The notes below the pieces were generated by a model. That model was not told the origin of the DNA. It saw only the letters and a list, made by a program, of their open reading frames with translations, and did not search any database. Below are positions 6,894-13,300 of a stretch of 13,695 bases of DNA, piece after piece. The DNA is from Betaproteobacteria bacterium (GTDB taxonomy: Bacteria; Pseudomonadota; Gammaproteobacteria; Burkholderiales; Thiobacillaceae): the NCBI GenBank assembly GCA_020049245.1, contig JAIFLB010000121.1, positions 1-13,695 of the forward strand, in the 5' to 3' direction. The stretch's first letter is position 1. Every line of letters starts with the position of its first letter. The position numbers were made by a program, and so were the translations under genes.

Positions 6894-7346
6894 GTGGCCG
6901 CCGCATTTCCATTGCAGACTTTGCTGGATCATTCGCGGCATCGGATGGAGGCGGCGGAGCGCCTTTTGCGCGCGTTGAAACGGAAAGAAGATTTGGCACA
7001 ACAGCGTTTGCAAGAATTGCATGGCTTCAAGTCGGAATATCAGGCTCGGCTGTCGGGCGATCGCGCGGTGGTGATGGACATCATTCTGCTGCGCGATTTT
7101 TATGCTTTCCTGGCCAAGCTGGATAGCGCCATCGCCCACCAGAATGGAGAAGTGGCGAATGCACATACCCATTGGAAAGTGGCGCATGACAACTGGTTGA
7201 CCCTGCGACAGAAAGTCAAAGCCTTTGAAACCTTGGCGGATCGGCATGCCAAGCAGGAAATTCAGAAACAGGAAAAGCGGGAGCAGCGGTTGACGGACGA
7301 AACTGCACTTCGCAAGCATGCGAATCGGAATGGAGACTCGTACTGA
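6894..7346 (+). CDS. fliJ: Flagellar export chaperone FliJ
   Basis: Soluble coiled-coil component of the flagellar type III export apparatus; in the family it works with the FliI ATPase and the export gate. From the GTG at 6894 it is 150 residues, matching the usual length near 147. The N-terminus FPLQTLLDHSRHRMEAAERLL and the nearly continuous alpha-helical, charge-rich sequence (HNYW-like helices around 20-135, ending KQEIQKQEKREQRLTDETALRKHA) match FliJ. The frame stays open upstream into the Trm112 gene, but that stretch is unlike FliJ, so the GTG is preferred; a weak GAAAGA lies nine bases before it. fliH and fliI, its usual upstream neighbours, are absent. It is only 25 bases from the envelope operon and may be transcribed with it. 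Confidence 0.88.
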   Translation: MAAAFPLQTLLDHSRHRMEAAERLLRALKRKEDLAQQRLQELHGFKSEYQARLSGDRAVVMDIILLRDFYAFLAKLDSAIAHQNGEVANAHTHWKVAHDNWLTLRQKVKAFETLADRHAKQEIQKQEKREQRLTDETALRKHANRNGDSY

Positions 7347-7363
7347 TCGGGTGTTGAACGTTC

Positions 7364-7379
7364 CGGCACGCCATTTGCT
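7364..7379 (+). promoter_or_regulatory. Sigma-54 (RpoN) -24/-12 promoter upstream of fliK
   Basis: CGGCACGCCATTTGCT matches the RpoN consensus TGGCAC-N5-TTGCW, with only the first T replaced by C. The invariant GG (7365-7366) and GC (7377-7378) are separated by exactly 10 bases. It lies in the 65-base fliJ-fliK gap, and the predicted transcript start is near 7390, about 22 bases before the fliK ATG. RpoN control of flagellar genes by FleQ/FlrC-type activators is established in other proteobacteria; the activator here is unknown. Confidence 0.7.
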
Positions 7380-7411
7380 TTATCTCTGTCCAGACGGAAT
7401 GGAGAAACCTC

Positions 7412-8680
7412 ATGGCGAATATTCAAGCGGCAATGCCGGCAAAGTTTTTGCAAGTTGCTGGCGAGGGCAAATCGATCGCAAAAATGGGGATGGCGGAAAA
7501 GGCCGGCCCAACGGCAAGTCTCCAATTGACCTCGTTTCTCGGCGTTCTGAAATCGAAGTTGTCCAAGCCGGATGTGTTGCCGAATGCATTGCCGGAAGGT
7601 TTGCCGGGGATTCGGTCCGAGATGCCGGTCAAGCTAGCGTCCGAGGCGCTACTGAAGGGGGGGGGCGAAGAACAATTAACTGAAAAGCTGTCGGCTGATT
7701 CGAAAGATGATACTGACGCATCGGAAGCAGTAGCGCCATTGATGACCGCAGCTGTCGCATCCGTTCTTACCGTGTCGACAAACATGGTTTCTCCCATGTC
7801 GGAGGCCGAGTTGCCACAGAAAACAGAATCTGACGCAAGCGCGGTGCAACAGAGCGAAATTTCCAGTTTGACCACGCTTGCCGGCACCAAGTCCGAAGCC
7901 GCAATCAAGGCGGACGCGTCTGGCGAGGCGGCAATTGCTGCCGAGTCAAGGCAAGCCTTGCCGCAAGGCAAGGCGGCAAAGGCTTTGGACTCAAGCGAAA
8001 TCATGAACGTGCCGGGTCTCCAAACCAGCCGTGATGTGTTGGATGCGAATGACGCTGCATCGGCATCCGGCCTGCGCCTGGATGCAAGTCTGACCTCCCC
8101 CGCAACCAGCCTGAACGGCAGCACTTCCGCAGCGGCTTCTCTGGCGGCGACAACGTCACTCGCCACGCCAACCGTGGCAACCTCAAACACTCCGATGATG
8201 CAGGCACATCCCTTTGATCAGTCATTAAGACAGGCTGATGCCAGGATCAACGCGGCCATCGAAACCCCAGTCCGGAGTCCGGCGTTTGCGGCGGAACTGG
8301 GTGATAAGGTGGTGTGGCTGGCTTCCAGGCAGGGGCAATTTGCCGAGCTTTCGCTTAACCCACCACAAATGGGCGCGCTTGAGGTTCGCTTGAGTCTGAG
8401 CGGATCAGGCGAGGCCAGTGCGCAGTTTTTTTCGCCCAACCCGATCGTGCGGGAAACGATCGATGCCGCTTTGCCCAAGTTGCGTGAGCTGATGGCGCAA
8501 GCCGGCATCAATCTGGGTGAGGCGGAGGTGCGTGAGCACGCTTTCGGACAGCGCGAACAATCCGATCTGCGTGGCCAGAACGCTGCGCAAGAGGCTGAAA
8601 TACCGCTCCATCAAGCGGTCATGGCAGGCATCGCCGGGGCTCGTTCTGCGGGCGTAGGCCTGGTCGATCTCTACATTTAG
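7412..8680 (+). CDS. fliK: Flagellar hook-length control protein FliK
   Basis: Secreted molecular ruler that sets hook length and switches export from hook/rod to filament substrates. It has 422 residues. The N-terminal and central parts are low-complexity and rich in Ala, Ser, Thr and Lys, as expected for the poorly conserved ruler. The C-terminal Flg_hook domain (about 290-380) is clear: AAELGDKVVWLASRQGQFAEL, LNPPQMGALEVRLSLSG, QFFSPNPIVRETIDAALPKLRELMAQAGINLGEAEV. The start has GGAG seven bases upstream of the ATG. A run of nine G (7657-7665) encodes part of KGGGEE at residues 82-87, and a one-base slip either way hits a stop almost at once. The gene has its own sigma-54 type promoter and ends just before a strong terminator, so it looks like its own transcription unit. 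Confidence 0.92.
   Translation: MANIQAAMPAKFLQVAGEGKSIAKMGMAEKAGPTASLQLTSFLGVLKSKLSKPDVLPNALPEGLPGIRSEMPVKLASEALLKGGGEEQLTEKLSADSKDDTDASEAVAPLMTAAVASVLTVSTNMVSPMSEAELPQKTESDASAVQQSEISSLTTLAGTKSEAAIKADASGEAAIAAESRQALPQGKAAKALDSSEIMNVPGLQTSRDVLDANDAASASGLRLDASLTSPATSLNGSTSAAASLAATTSLATPTVATSNTPMMQAHPFDQSLRQADARINAAIETPVRSPAFAAELGDKVVWLASRQGQFAELSLNPPQMGALEVRLSLSGSGEASAQFFSPNPIVRETIDAALPKLRELMAQAGINLGEAEVREHAFGQREQSDLRGQNAAQEAEIPLHQAVMAGIAGARSAGVGLVDLYI
7657..7665 (+). repeat. G9 homopolymer inside fliK (possible slippage site)
   Basis: Nine consecutive G in the fliK reading frame, read as the last base of AAG, then GGG GGG and GG of GGC. If one G is gained, the frame reaches TGA at 7681-7683; if one is lost, it reaches TAA at 7677-7679 (unslipped coordinates). 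Either slip would leave a protein of about 90 residues without the Flg_hook domain. Confidence 0.9.
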
Positions 8681-8703
8681 AACTCCTATGTGAAGGCCAA
8701 TAC

Positions 8704-8739
8704 AAGAAAACCACGCCCTACCAATGGCGTGGTTTTCTT
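8704..8739 (+). terminator. Rho-independent terminator after fliK
   Basis: A perfect 14-bp stem: AAGAAAACCACGCC (8704-8717) pairs with GGCGTGGTTTTCTT (8726-8739) around an eight-base loop. It lies 24 bases after the fliK stop. The GC-rich inner stem is followed by TTTTCTTT on the descending arm, and the A-rich ascending arm would also allow some termination on the other strand. It separates fliK from fliL. Confidence 0.88.
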
Positions 8740-8746
8740 TGTCTGC

Positions 8747-8775
8747 TTGTCATCTCGTAATAAAGAACATAAGCT
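8747..8775 (+). promoter_or_regulatory. Tentative sigma-70 promoter for fliL-fliR in an AT-rich leader
   Basis: The 98 bases between the fliK terminator and fliL are markedly more AT-rich than the genes around them and must carry a promoter if the terminator works. The best match I see is TTGTCA (8747-8752) with TAAGCT 17 bases on (8770-8775); the -10 is poor. No GG-N10-GC sigma-54 pair and no good FliA match is present. The palindrome GAACGTTC (8784-8791) and the repeat TTGA-TATT-TCAA (8801-8812) could bind a regulator. Confidence 0.25.
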
Positions 8776-8837
8776 TCTTCAAGGAACGTTCTGTTTTTGT
8801 TTGATATTTCAACAAGACAATTTCATTCGAGGGCGAG

Positions 8838-9359
8838 ATGGCTAAAGAGGAAGTGGCAGCGGAAGCAGGAGCGCCAAAGAAAAAGGGCAAGATGCTTATC
8901 ATCATTCTGGCCGTCGTTGGCGTGTTGGTGATTGGTGGCGGGCTCGGCGCTTATATGTTGTTGTCCAAGCCGGCGGCAGAGAAGGGGGCGCATGGCGAGG
9001 AAGCTGAGCCTGAGGAGCATGCCGAGGAGGAGGACGGAGAGGGGGCGCATGCCCCGATTTATGTCAAGCTCGAAGCCTTTACGGTCAATCTTGCCGATCA
9101 GGAAAGCTATCTGCAAACCGAGATACAACTGATGGTCGCCGATGCCAAGGTGGGTGAAAAAATGAATGCCCACCTGCCTGAAGTCCGTGATGCGATGATT
9201 CGATTGCTGTCCAGCAAAACGGCGGAAGAGTTGTCTCAGCAGGAAGGCAAGGACAAGTTGGCGGCTGAGGTTCAGAAACAGGTAAATGAGGTTTTGGGCA
9301 TCAAGGGTAAACTCAAGGGGGTGAAGAAAGTGCTGTTCGGAGCCTTCATCATTCAGTAA
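8838..9359 (+). CDS. fliL: Flagellar basal body-associated protein FliL
   Basis: Single-span inner-membrane protein at the base of the flagellum, associated with the MotA/MotB stator and torque in the family. Of its 173 residues, the first 18 are a short lysine-containing cytoplasmic tail. A membrane helix spans about 19-42 (MLIIILAVVGVLVIGGGLGAYML). A Glu/His/Gly-rich linker runs about 48-71. The periplasmic domain begins APIYVKLEAFTVNLAD (72-87) and continues YLQTEIQLMVAD to the typical C-terminus KGVKKVLFGAFIIQ. The ATG has GAGGGCGAG just upstream. It is the first gene after the terminator and leader region, with fliM 14 bases downstream. The very acidic linker is the only mildly unusual feature. 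Confidence 0.95.
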   Translation: MAKEEVAAEAGAPKKKGKMLIIILAVVGVLVIGGGLGAYMLLSKPAAEKGAHGEEAEPEEHAEEEDGEGAHAPIYVKLEAFTVNLADQESYLQTEIQLMVADAKVGEKMNAHLPEVRDAMIRLLSSKTAEELSQQEGKDKLAAEVQKQVNEVLGIKGKLKGVKKVLFGAFIIQ

Positions 9360-9373
9360 CTGACGGGAGTCAC

Positions 9374-10372
9374 GTGGCCGACGACATTCTTTCCCAGGAA
9401 GAAGTTGACGCACTCCTGCGCGGGGTTACCGGTGAGTCCGAGGACGCCGCGGCTGAAGAGAGTAGCGGGGGAATTCGTGTCTACGATATTGGCCGTCAGG
9501 AACGCATTGTGCGTGGGCGTATGCCCACGCTGGAAATCATCAACGAGCGTTTTGCGCGAAATTTCCGTATCGGCCTGTTCAACCTGATGCGCCGTACCGC
9601 CGAGATTTCGGTGGCGCCTGTCACGGTCATCAAGTACAGCGAATTTGTTCGCAATCTGGTGGTGCCGACCAATCTGAACATGGTGCACATCGAGCCGCTC
9701 CGTGGCACTGCGTTATTCGTGCTTGACCCGAATCTGGTGTTCTTGGTGGTGGATAACCTGTTTGGAGGCGATGGGCGCCAGCATATGCGGGTCGAAGGAC
9801 GTGACTTCACGCCGACCGAGCAACGCATCATCAAGAAAATCCTCGACGTGGTATTTGAAGAAATGCGCAAGGCATGGGACAGCATCTACCATGTCGAATT
9901 CCAGTTCATCCGCTCGGAAATGAACACCCAGTTCGCCAATATAGCGACGCCGACTGAAGTCGTGGTCGTCAGCACTTTCAACATCGAACTGGGAGCAGGA
10001 GGCGGCGATTTTCACGTCTGTATGCCCTACAGTATGATCGAGCCCATTCGCGATCAGCTCACCAGTGCCATGCAGGCTGACAGCGCCGAAGCGGACGAGC
10101 GATGGGTAACGCAAATGTCATTGCAAGTGCAGGACGCGGAAGTCGAGTTGGTGGCCAACCTGGGCCAGGCGCCAGTGACGTTACGTCAGATTGTCGATCT
10201 CAAGGTGGGTGATGTGATTTCCCTGGAAGTACCTGAAGCGGTCATTGCTCAAGTCGATGGCGTGCCGTTGTTCCAGTGCCATTATGGACAGAAGAATGGC
10301 CAATTGGCGCTTAAGGTGGACCGTATCCTGCAGGAGCAGGACCGGATTTCCTGTATCGGGAGCAAACGATGA
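9374..10372 (+). CDS. fliM: Flagellar motor switch protein FliM
   Basis: C-ring protein that receives phosphorylated CheY and sets the direction of motor rotation. It has 332 residues, full length. The N-terminal CheY-P-binding peptide is ILSQEEVDALL (5-15), followed by a flexible acidic linker. The middle domain starts near 43 (QERIVRGRMPTLEIINERFARNF) and contains the GGXG motif in LFGGDGR (about 129-135), which contacts FliG. The C-terminal SpoA-type domain covers about 250-325 (VELVANLGQAPVTLRQIVDLKVGDVISL). The start is GTG at 9374, with GGGAG four bases upstream, and gives exactly the family N-terminus MADDILSQ. Its stop overlaps the fliN start as ATGA. All functional motifs look intact. 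Confidence 0.97.
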   Translation: MADDILSQEEVDALLRGVTGESEDAAAEESSGGIRVYDIGRQERIVRGRMPTLEIINERFARNFRIGLFNLMRRTAEISVAPVTVIKYSEFVRNLVVPTNLNMVHIEPLRGTALFVLDPNLVFLVVDNLFGGDGRQHMRVEGRDFTPTEQRIIKKILDVVFEEMRKAWDSIYHVEFQFIRSEMNTQFANIATPTEVVVVSTFNIELGAGGGDFHVCMPYSMIEPIRDQLTSAMQADSAEADERWVTQMSLQVQDAEVELVANLGQAPVTLRQIVDLKVGDVISLEVPEAVIAQVDGVPLFQCHYGQKNGQLALKVDRILQEQDRISCIGSKR

Positions 10373-10908
10373 GCGAAGACGCGGAAAAGAAGGAAGAGGA
10401 TATATCCGCTGACGACTGGGCAGCCGCTCTCGCTGAACAGGAGAGCACCGCGCCTGCTGAAGGAGGCGCTGACGACGATTGGGGGGCTGCGCTCGCCGAG
10501 CAGGAGGCGGCGGAGAATCTGTCTGCCGAGAGTCCGGCATCTGACTCTGCGGGTGCATCCACGTCCAAATCCTCCAGCACCGAGACGGAAAGCCGTCCCG
10601 CGCAGATTTTCCAGAATCTCAGCGCCGATCAAGTCCAGCCACCACCAAAGAATCTTGATTTGATCCTGGATATCCCAGTTCAACTCAATGTCGAACTCGG
10701 ACGCACCAAGATCGCCATCCGCAACCTGTTGCAGTTGGCGCAAGGTTCAGTTGTCGAGCTGGATGGGCTCGCCGGCCAGCCGATGGATGTGCTGGTCAAC
10801 GGTTGCCTGATTGCTCAGGGCGAAGTGGTCGTTGTGAACGATAAATTCGGTATTCGTCTGACCGATATCATCAGCCCGGCTGAACGTCTGCACCGGTTGA
10901 ATCGATAG
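10369..10908 (+). CDS. fliN: Flagellar motor switch protein FliN
   Basis: C-ring component that forms the lower ring with FliM and docks the FliH-FliI export ATPase. It has 179 residues, longer than the roughly 137 of E. coli FliN; the extra length is all N-terminal. The SpoA core (about 94-176) is typical: NLDLILDIPVQLNVELGR, NLLQLAQGSVVELDGLAGQP, VLVNGCLIAQGEVVVVNDKFG. The N-terminal region is acidic and carries two copies of a DDW-AALAEQE motif (15-25 and 36-46), where E. coli FliN has a single DDLWAEALSEQ. A Ser/Thr/Ala-rich linker joins it to the core. The ATG overlaps the fliM stop by four bases, so the two switch proteins are translationally coupled. Confidence 0.96.
   Translation: MSEDAEKKEEDISADDWAAALAEQESTAPAEGGADDDWGAALAEQEAAENLSAESPASDSAGASTSKSSSTETESRPAQIFQNLSADQVQPPPKNLDLILDIPVQLNVELGRTKIAIRNLLQLAQGSVVELDGLAGQPMDVLVNGCLIAQGEVVVVNDKFGIRLTDIISPAERLHRLNR
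10411..10506 (+). repeat. Tandem W-motif repeat in the FliN N-terminus
   Basis: Copy one spans 10411-10443 (DDWAAALAEQE) and copy two 10474-10506 (DDWGAALAEQE), a 63-base period. Over the 11 codons, five differ only synonymously and one changes a residue (Ala to Gly). The DNA has diverged while the protein motif has been kept, which indicates an old duplication under selection. Confidence 0.85.
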
Positions 10909-10918
10909 CCTTCAAGCA

Positions 10919-11371
10919 ATGAATTCCCGTTCCATTTTTCACAGGAGGATTCGTATCCTCGCTGCTTTGTTTGCGTGTGTTTTGGCAACGGCCTCGGTTC
11001 ATGCTGCGGTCGAGCCAGGTCCGGTTTCGACCTCCAGCGCCTTGCTGCAGGGTTTGCTCGGGTTAGGCATGGTGTTGGCCGCGTTGGCTGCCTTCTTCTG
11101 GTTTCTGCGCCGGTTTTCTCCTGGCCAGAGTGCCGCCCAGGGCGCCGTGAAAGTGGTCGGCGGCGTCATGCTGGGGCCACGCGAGCGGCTGGTGGTGGTG
11201 GAAGTCGGGGATACCTGGTTGTTGCTTGGCGTTGGTGGCGGGCAAGTCAGCACTTTGCATACCTTGCCGCGCCCGGAAGGTTACACGCCGGTTGCGCCTA
11301 ATCTTCAGACTGGTGGTTTGCCCGATTTCGCCGACAAGCTGAAGGCGCTTTTGTCGAAACGTCAGGCTTGA
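10919..11371 (+). CDS. fliO: Flagellar biosynthetic protein FliO
   Basis: Membrane protein that assists assembly or stability of the FliP ring in the flagellar export gate. It has 150 residues. A hydrophobic signal-like segment lies at about 11-30 (ending SVHAA), and a second, stronger helix at about 41-64 (ALLQGLLGLGMVLAALAAFFWFLRRF). The cytoplasmic domain follows: VKVVGGVMLGPRERLVVVEVGDTWLLLGVGGGQVSTLHTL, the family pattern. The ATG at 10919 has almost no Shine-Dalgarno. A perfect AGGAGG occurs eight codons in (10943-10948), without an ATG, GTG or TTG at proper spacing behind it, so I keep the ATG but am unsure of the exact N-terminus. It lies between fliN and fliP as in other gamma- and betaproteobacteria. 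Confidence 0.88.
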   Translation: MNSRSIFHRRIRILAALFACVLATASVHAAVEPGPVSTSSALLQGLLGLGMVLAALAAFFWFLRRFSPGQSAAQGAVKVVGGVMLGPRERLVVVEVGDTWLLLGVGGGQVSTLHTLPRPEGYTPVAPNLQTGGLPDFADKLKALLSKRQA

Positions 11372-11378
11372 GGTGTTC

Positions 11379-12122
11379 ATGCGGCTCGCATCGCGCGTCT
11401 TGCTAGTCCTCGCCATGCTGACTCCGGCCTTCGCAGTTGCGGCGCCGGGAATTCCCGCTTTCTCGAGCACGCCTGGCGCCGGTGGCGCAACCAATTACAC
11501 GTTCAGCATCGAAGCGCTGCTGTTGCTCACCGCGCTGACATTCATTCCGGCGGCGCTGCTGATGATGACCGCGTTTACCCGCATCGTGATCGTCCTTTCG
11601 TTGTTGCGTCAGGCCATGGGTACGATGAATTCGCCGCCTAACCAGGTGATCGTCGGGCTATCCCTGTTTTTGACCTTTTTCATCATGGCGCCCGTGTTCG
11701 ACAAGATTTACGACACCGCCTGGAAGCCCTATTCCGATAACCAGATCAGTCTTGTGCAAGCGGCTGACCTGGGTGTGCAGCCACTGAAATCATTCATGTT
11801 GAAACAGACGCGGCAAGAGGATCTTGCCTTGTTTATCGGCCTGGCCAAGGTGCCCCAGCTGAACGCGCCGGAAGACACGCCGCTGAAGGTGCTGGTGCCA
11901 GCTTTCATCATCAGTGAGCTTAAAACCGCATTTCAAATCGGCTTTATCGTCTTCATCCCTTTCCTGATCATCGATATGGTGGTCGCCAGCATTCTGATGT
12001 CGATGGGCATGATGATGCTGTCACCCGTGCTGGTTTCTCTGCCCTTCAAGATCATGCTGTTCGTCCTGGCGGATGGCTGGAATCTGCTCATCGCCTCGCT
12101 GGTGCAGACATTCCAGATATGA
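11379..12122 (+). CDS. fliP: Flagellar biosynthetic protein FliP
   Basis: Core subunit of the FliPQR export-gate complex in the inner membrane. From the ATG at 11379 it is 247 residues, essentially the usual length. A cleavable signal peptide is visible (about 1-22, ending VAAPG), followed by helices near 43-64, 66-80, 89-104, 184-208 and 222-245. The family signatures are RIVIVLSLLRQAMGTMNSPPNQVIVGLSLFLTFFIMAPV and the Prosite-like segment PAFIISELKTAFQIGFIVFIPFLIIDMVVASILMSMGM. A GTG at 11373 is also in frame, but GAGG at 11370-11373 is five bases before the ATG, which favours the ATG. The ATG is seven bases past the fliO stop, and fliQ follows after 10 bases. Confidence 0.96.
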   Translation: MRLASRVLLVLAMLTPAFAVAAPGIPAFSSTPGAGGATNYTFSIEALLLLTALTFIPAALLMMTAFTRIVIVLSLLRQAMGTMNSPPNQVIVGLSLFLTFFIMAPVFDKIYDTAWKPYSDNQISLVQAADLGVQPLKSFMLKQTRQEDLALFIGLAKVPQLNAPEDTPLKVLVPAFIISELKTAFQIGFIVFIPFLIIDMVVASILMSMGMMMLSPVLVSLPFKIMLFVLADGWNLLIASLVQTFQI

Positions 12123-12132
12123 GTTTGAACTG

Positions 12133-12402
12133 ATGACCCCGGATACCGTCGTCGCCATCATTCGTCAGGCACTTGAAGTTGCCATGTTGGCCGCCGGTCC
12201 GATGTTGCTGGCTTCGTTGCTGACCGGTCTGTTGATCTCTGTGTTTCAGGCGGCAACGCAGATCAATGAAATGACCCTGTCGTTCATCCCGAAGATTTTG
12301 GTGATGTTCATCGTGCTGGTGATTACCGGCCCCTGGACGCTGCAGTTGCTGGTCGATTACATCACGCGCCTGATCGGCAGCATCCCGACGCTGATTGGCT
12401 AG
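12133..12402 (+). CDS. fliQ: Flagellar biosynthetic protein FliQ
   Basis: Small export-gate subunit that packs around FliP/FliR. It has exactly 89 residues, the standard length, with two hydrophobic helices at about 16-38 and 52-75. Family features are the N-terminus MTPDTVVAIIRQALEVAML, the loop QAATQINEMTLSFIPKI and PWTLQLLVDY near the end. The frame is open further upstream, but the family N-terminus fixes the ATG at 12133. It begins 10 bases after fliP and ends 5 bases before fliR; both ribosome-binding sites are weak, suggesting translation is coupled along fliP-fliQ-fliR. Confidence 0.96.
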   Translation: MTPDTVVAIIRQALEVAMLAAGPMLLASLLTGLLISVFQAATQINEMTLSFIPKILVMFIVLVITGPWTLQLLVDYITRLIGSIPTLIG

Positions 12403-12407
12403 CGCCC

Positions 12408-13193
12408 ATGCTCACGCTGTCCTCGGCTGACCTGGACGCGATGCTGGCGATGTTCTTTTTTCCTTTTGTTCGCATTCTGGCCTGGCTGTCGTTCGATCCG
12501 CTTCTTGGCAACAAAGCGGTGCCGACACGAGTCAGGGTCGCATTGGCGATGGTGCTGGCGATGGTGGTAACGCCGTTGTTGCCGGTTGATACGCCCTTGC
12601 AACTGACCTCCGGGGATGGCGTGCTGATTCTGTTGCAACAGATCGCGATCGGGGCAGCCCTTGGTTTTGCGATGCGCATTGTGTTCACCGCGGTTGAATA
12701 CGCTGGCCAGTTGATGGGCCTGCAGATGGGTCTTTCCTTCGCCACCCTGTTTGATCCGGTGAATGGCGCGCAAACCCAGGTGGTGGCGCAGTTTCTGGTG
12801 TTGACCACTGCGCTGATTCTGTTCGCCTTCAATGGTCATCACCTGGTTATTACCGCACTGGTGCAGAGTTTTCAGGACATTCCGATCGGCGCCACCCTGT
12901 CGCCGGACGGGTTTGCCATGCTGGCGCACTGGGGTGGTGTGCTGTTCGAGGTCGGGCTGCATATTTCGCTGCCGGTGACTGCCGCCCTGCTGGCGACCAA
13001 TCTGACCATCGGCATGATGTCGCGCGCCTCGCCGCAATTGAATATTTTCGCTATCGGCTTCCCTCTCACGCTGGGCGTCGGCTTTCTGGTGCTTTATTTC
13101 GCGCTGGCCTACTTGCCGGCCCGGCTCGATGAATTCTGGCTGCGCGCGGTGCAACTCGGTGCCGGTGCGATGCGGGGTGTCGCCGGGCTTTGA
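12408..13193 (+). CDS. fliR: Flagellar biosynthetic protein FliR
   Basis: Export-gate subunit that completes the FliP5-Q4-R1 complex and abuts FlhB. It has 261 residues, full length, with six or more hydrophobic segments spread along the protein. Family motifs include the N-terminal FPFVRILAWLSFDPLLGNKAVP, the central GQLMGLQMGLSFATLFDPVNGAQ and the late RASPQLNIFAIGFPLTLGVGFLVLYFAL. The ATG lies 5 bases after fliQ. In many genomes flhB follows fliR; here dapA follows after about 107 bases on the same strand, so FlhB must be encoded elsewhere. No strong terminator is visible after the gene. Confidence 0.96.
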   Translation: MLTLSSADLDAMLAMFFFPFVRILAWLSFDPLLGNKAVPTRVRVALAMVLAMVVTPLLPVDTPLQLTSGDGVLILLQQIAIGAALGFAMRIVFTAVEYAGQLMGLQMGLSFATLFDPVNGAQTQVVAQFLVLTTALILFAFNGHHLVITALVQSFQDIPIGATLSPDGFAMLAHWGGVLFEVGLHISLPVTAALLATNLTIGMMSRASPQLNIFAIGFPLTLGVGFLVLYFALAYLPARLDEFWLRAVQLGAGAMRGVAGL

Positions 13194-13300
13194 GCTTAAG
13201 CGGTGGCGGCGCAGGAGTGGACGTAAGAGGGCATTCAGGGCGGCCGGCCAGTTTGGCTGGTTTCAGCTAAAATCATTTTTTTTCACGAATCCAGATCGCC

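Noticed and set aside
7423..8190. A 255-codon open frame antisense to fliK
   Set aside because: It is explained by the low-complexity Ala/Ser/Thr-rich codons of fliK; no family motif is seen in it, and the sense frame has a clear Flg_hook domain.
8726..8746. Sigma-54 element for fliL overlapping the terminator (TGG ... TGCTT)
   Set aside because: The spacing between GG and GC is 12 bases, incompatible with RpoN recognition.
12399..13154. A 251-codon minus-strand frame opposite fliR, rich in Gln, Arg and His
   Set aside because: This is the typical antisense shadow of a hydrophobic membrane protein; no start site or motif supports it.
13245..13273. Sigma-54 or sigma-70 promoter for dapA
   Set aside because: The GG and GC are nine rather than ten bases apart, and TAAAAT has no acceptable -35 at 16-18 bases; mentioned only as a possible -10.
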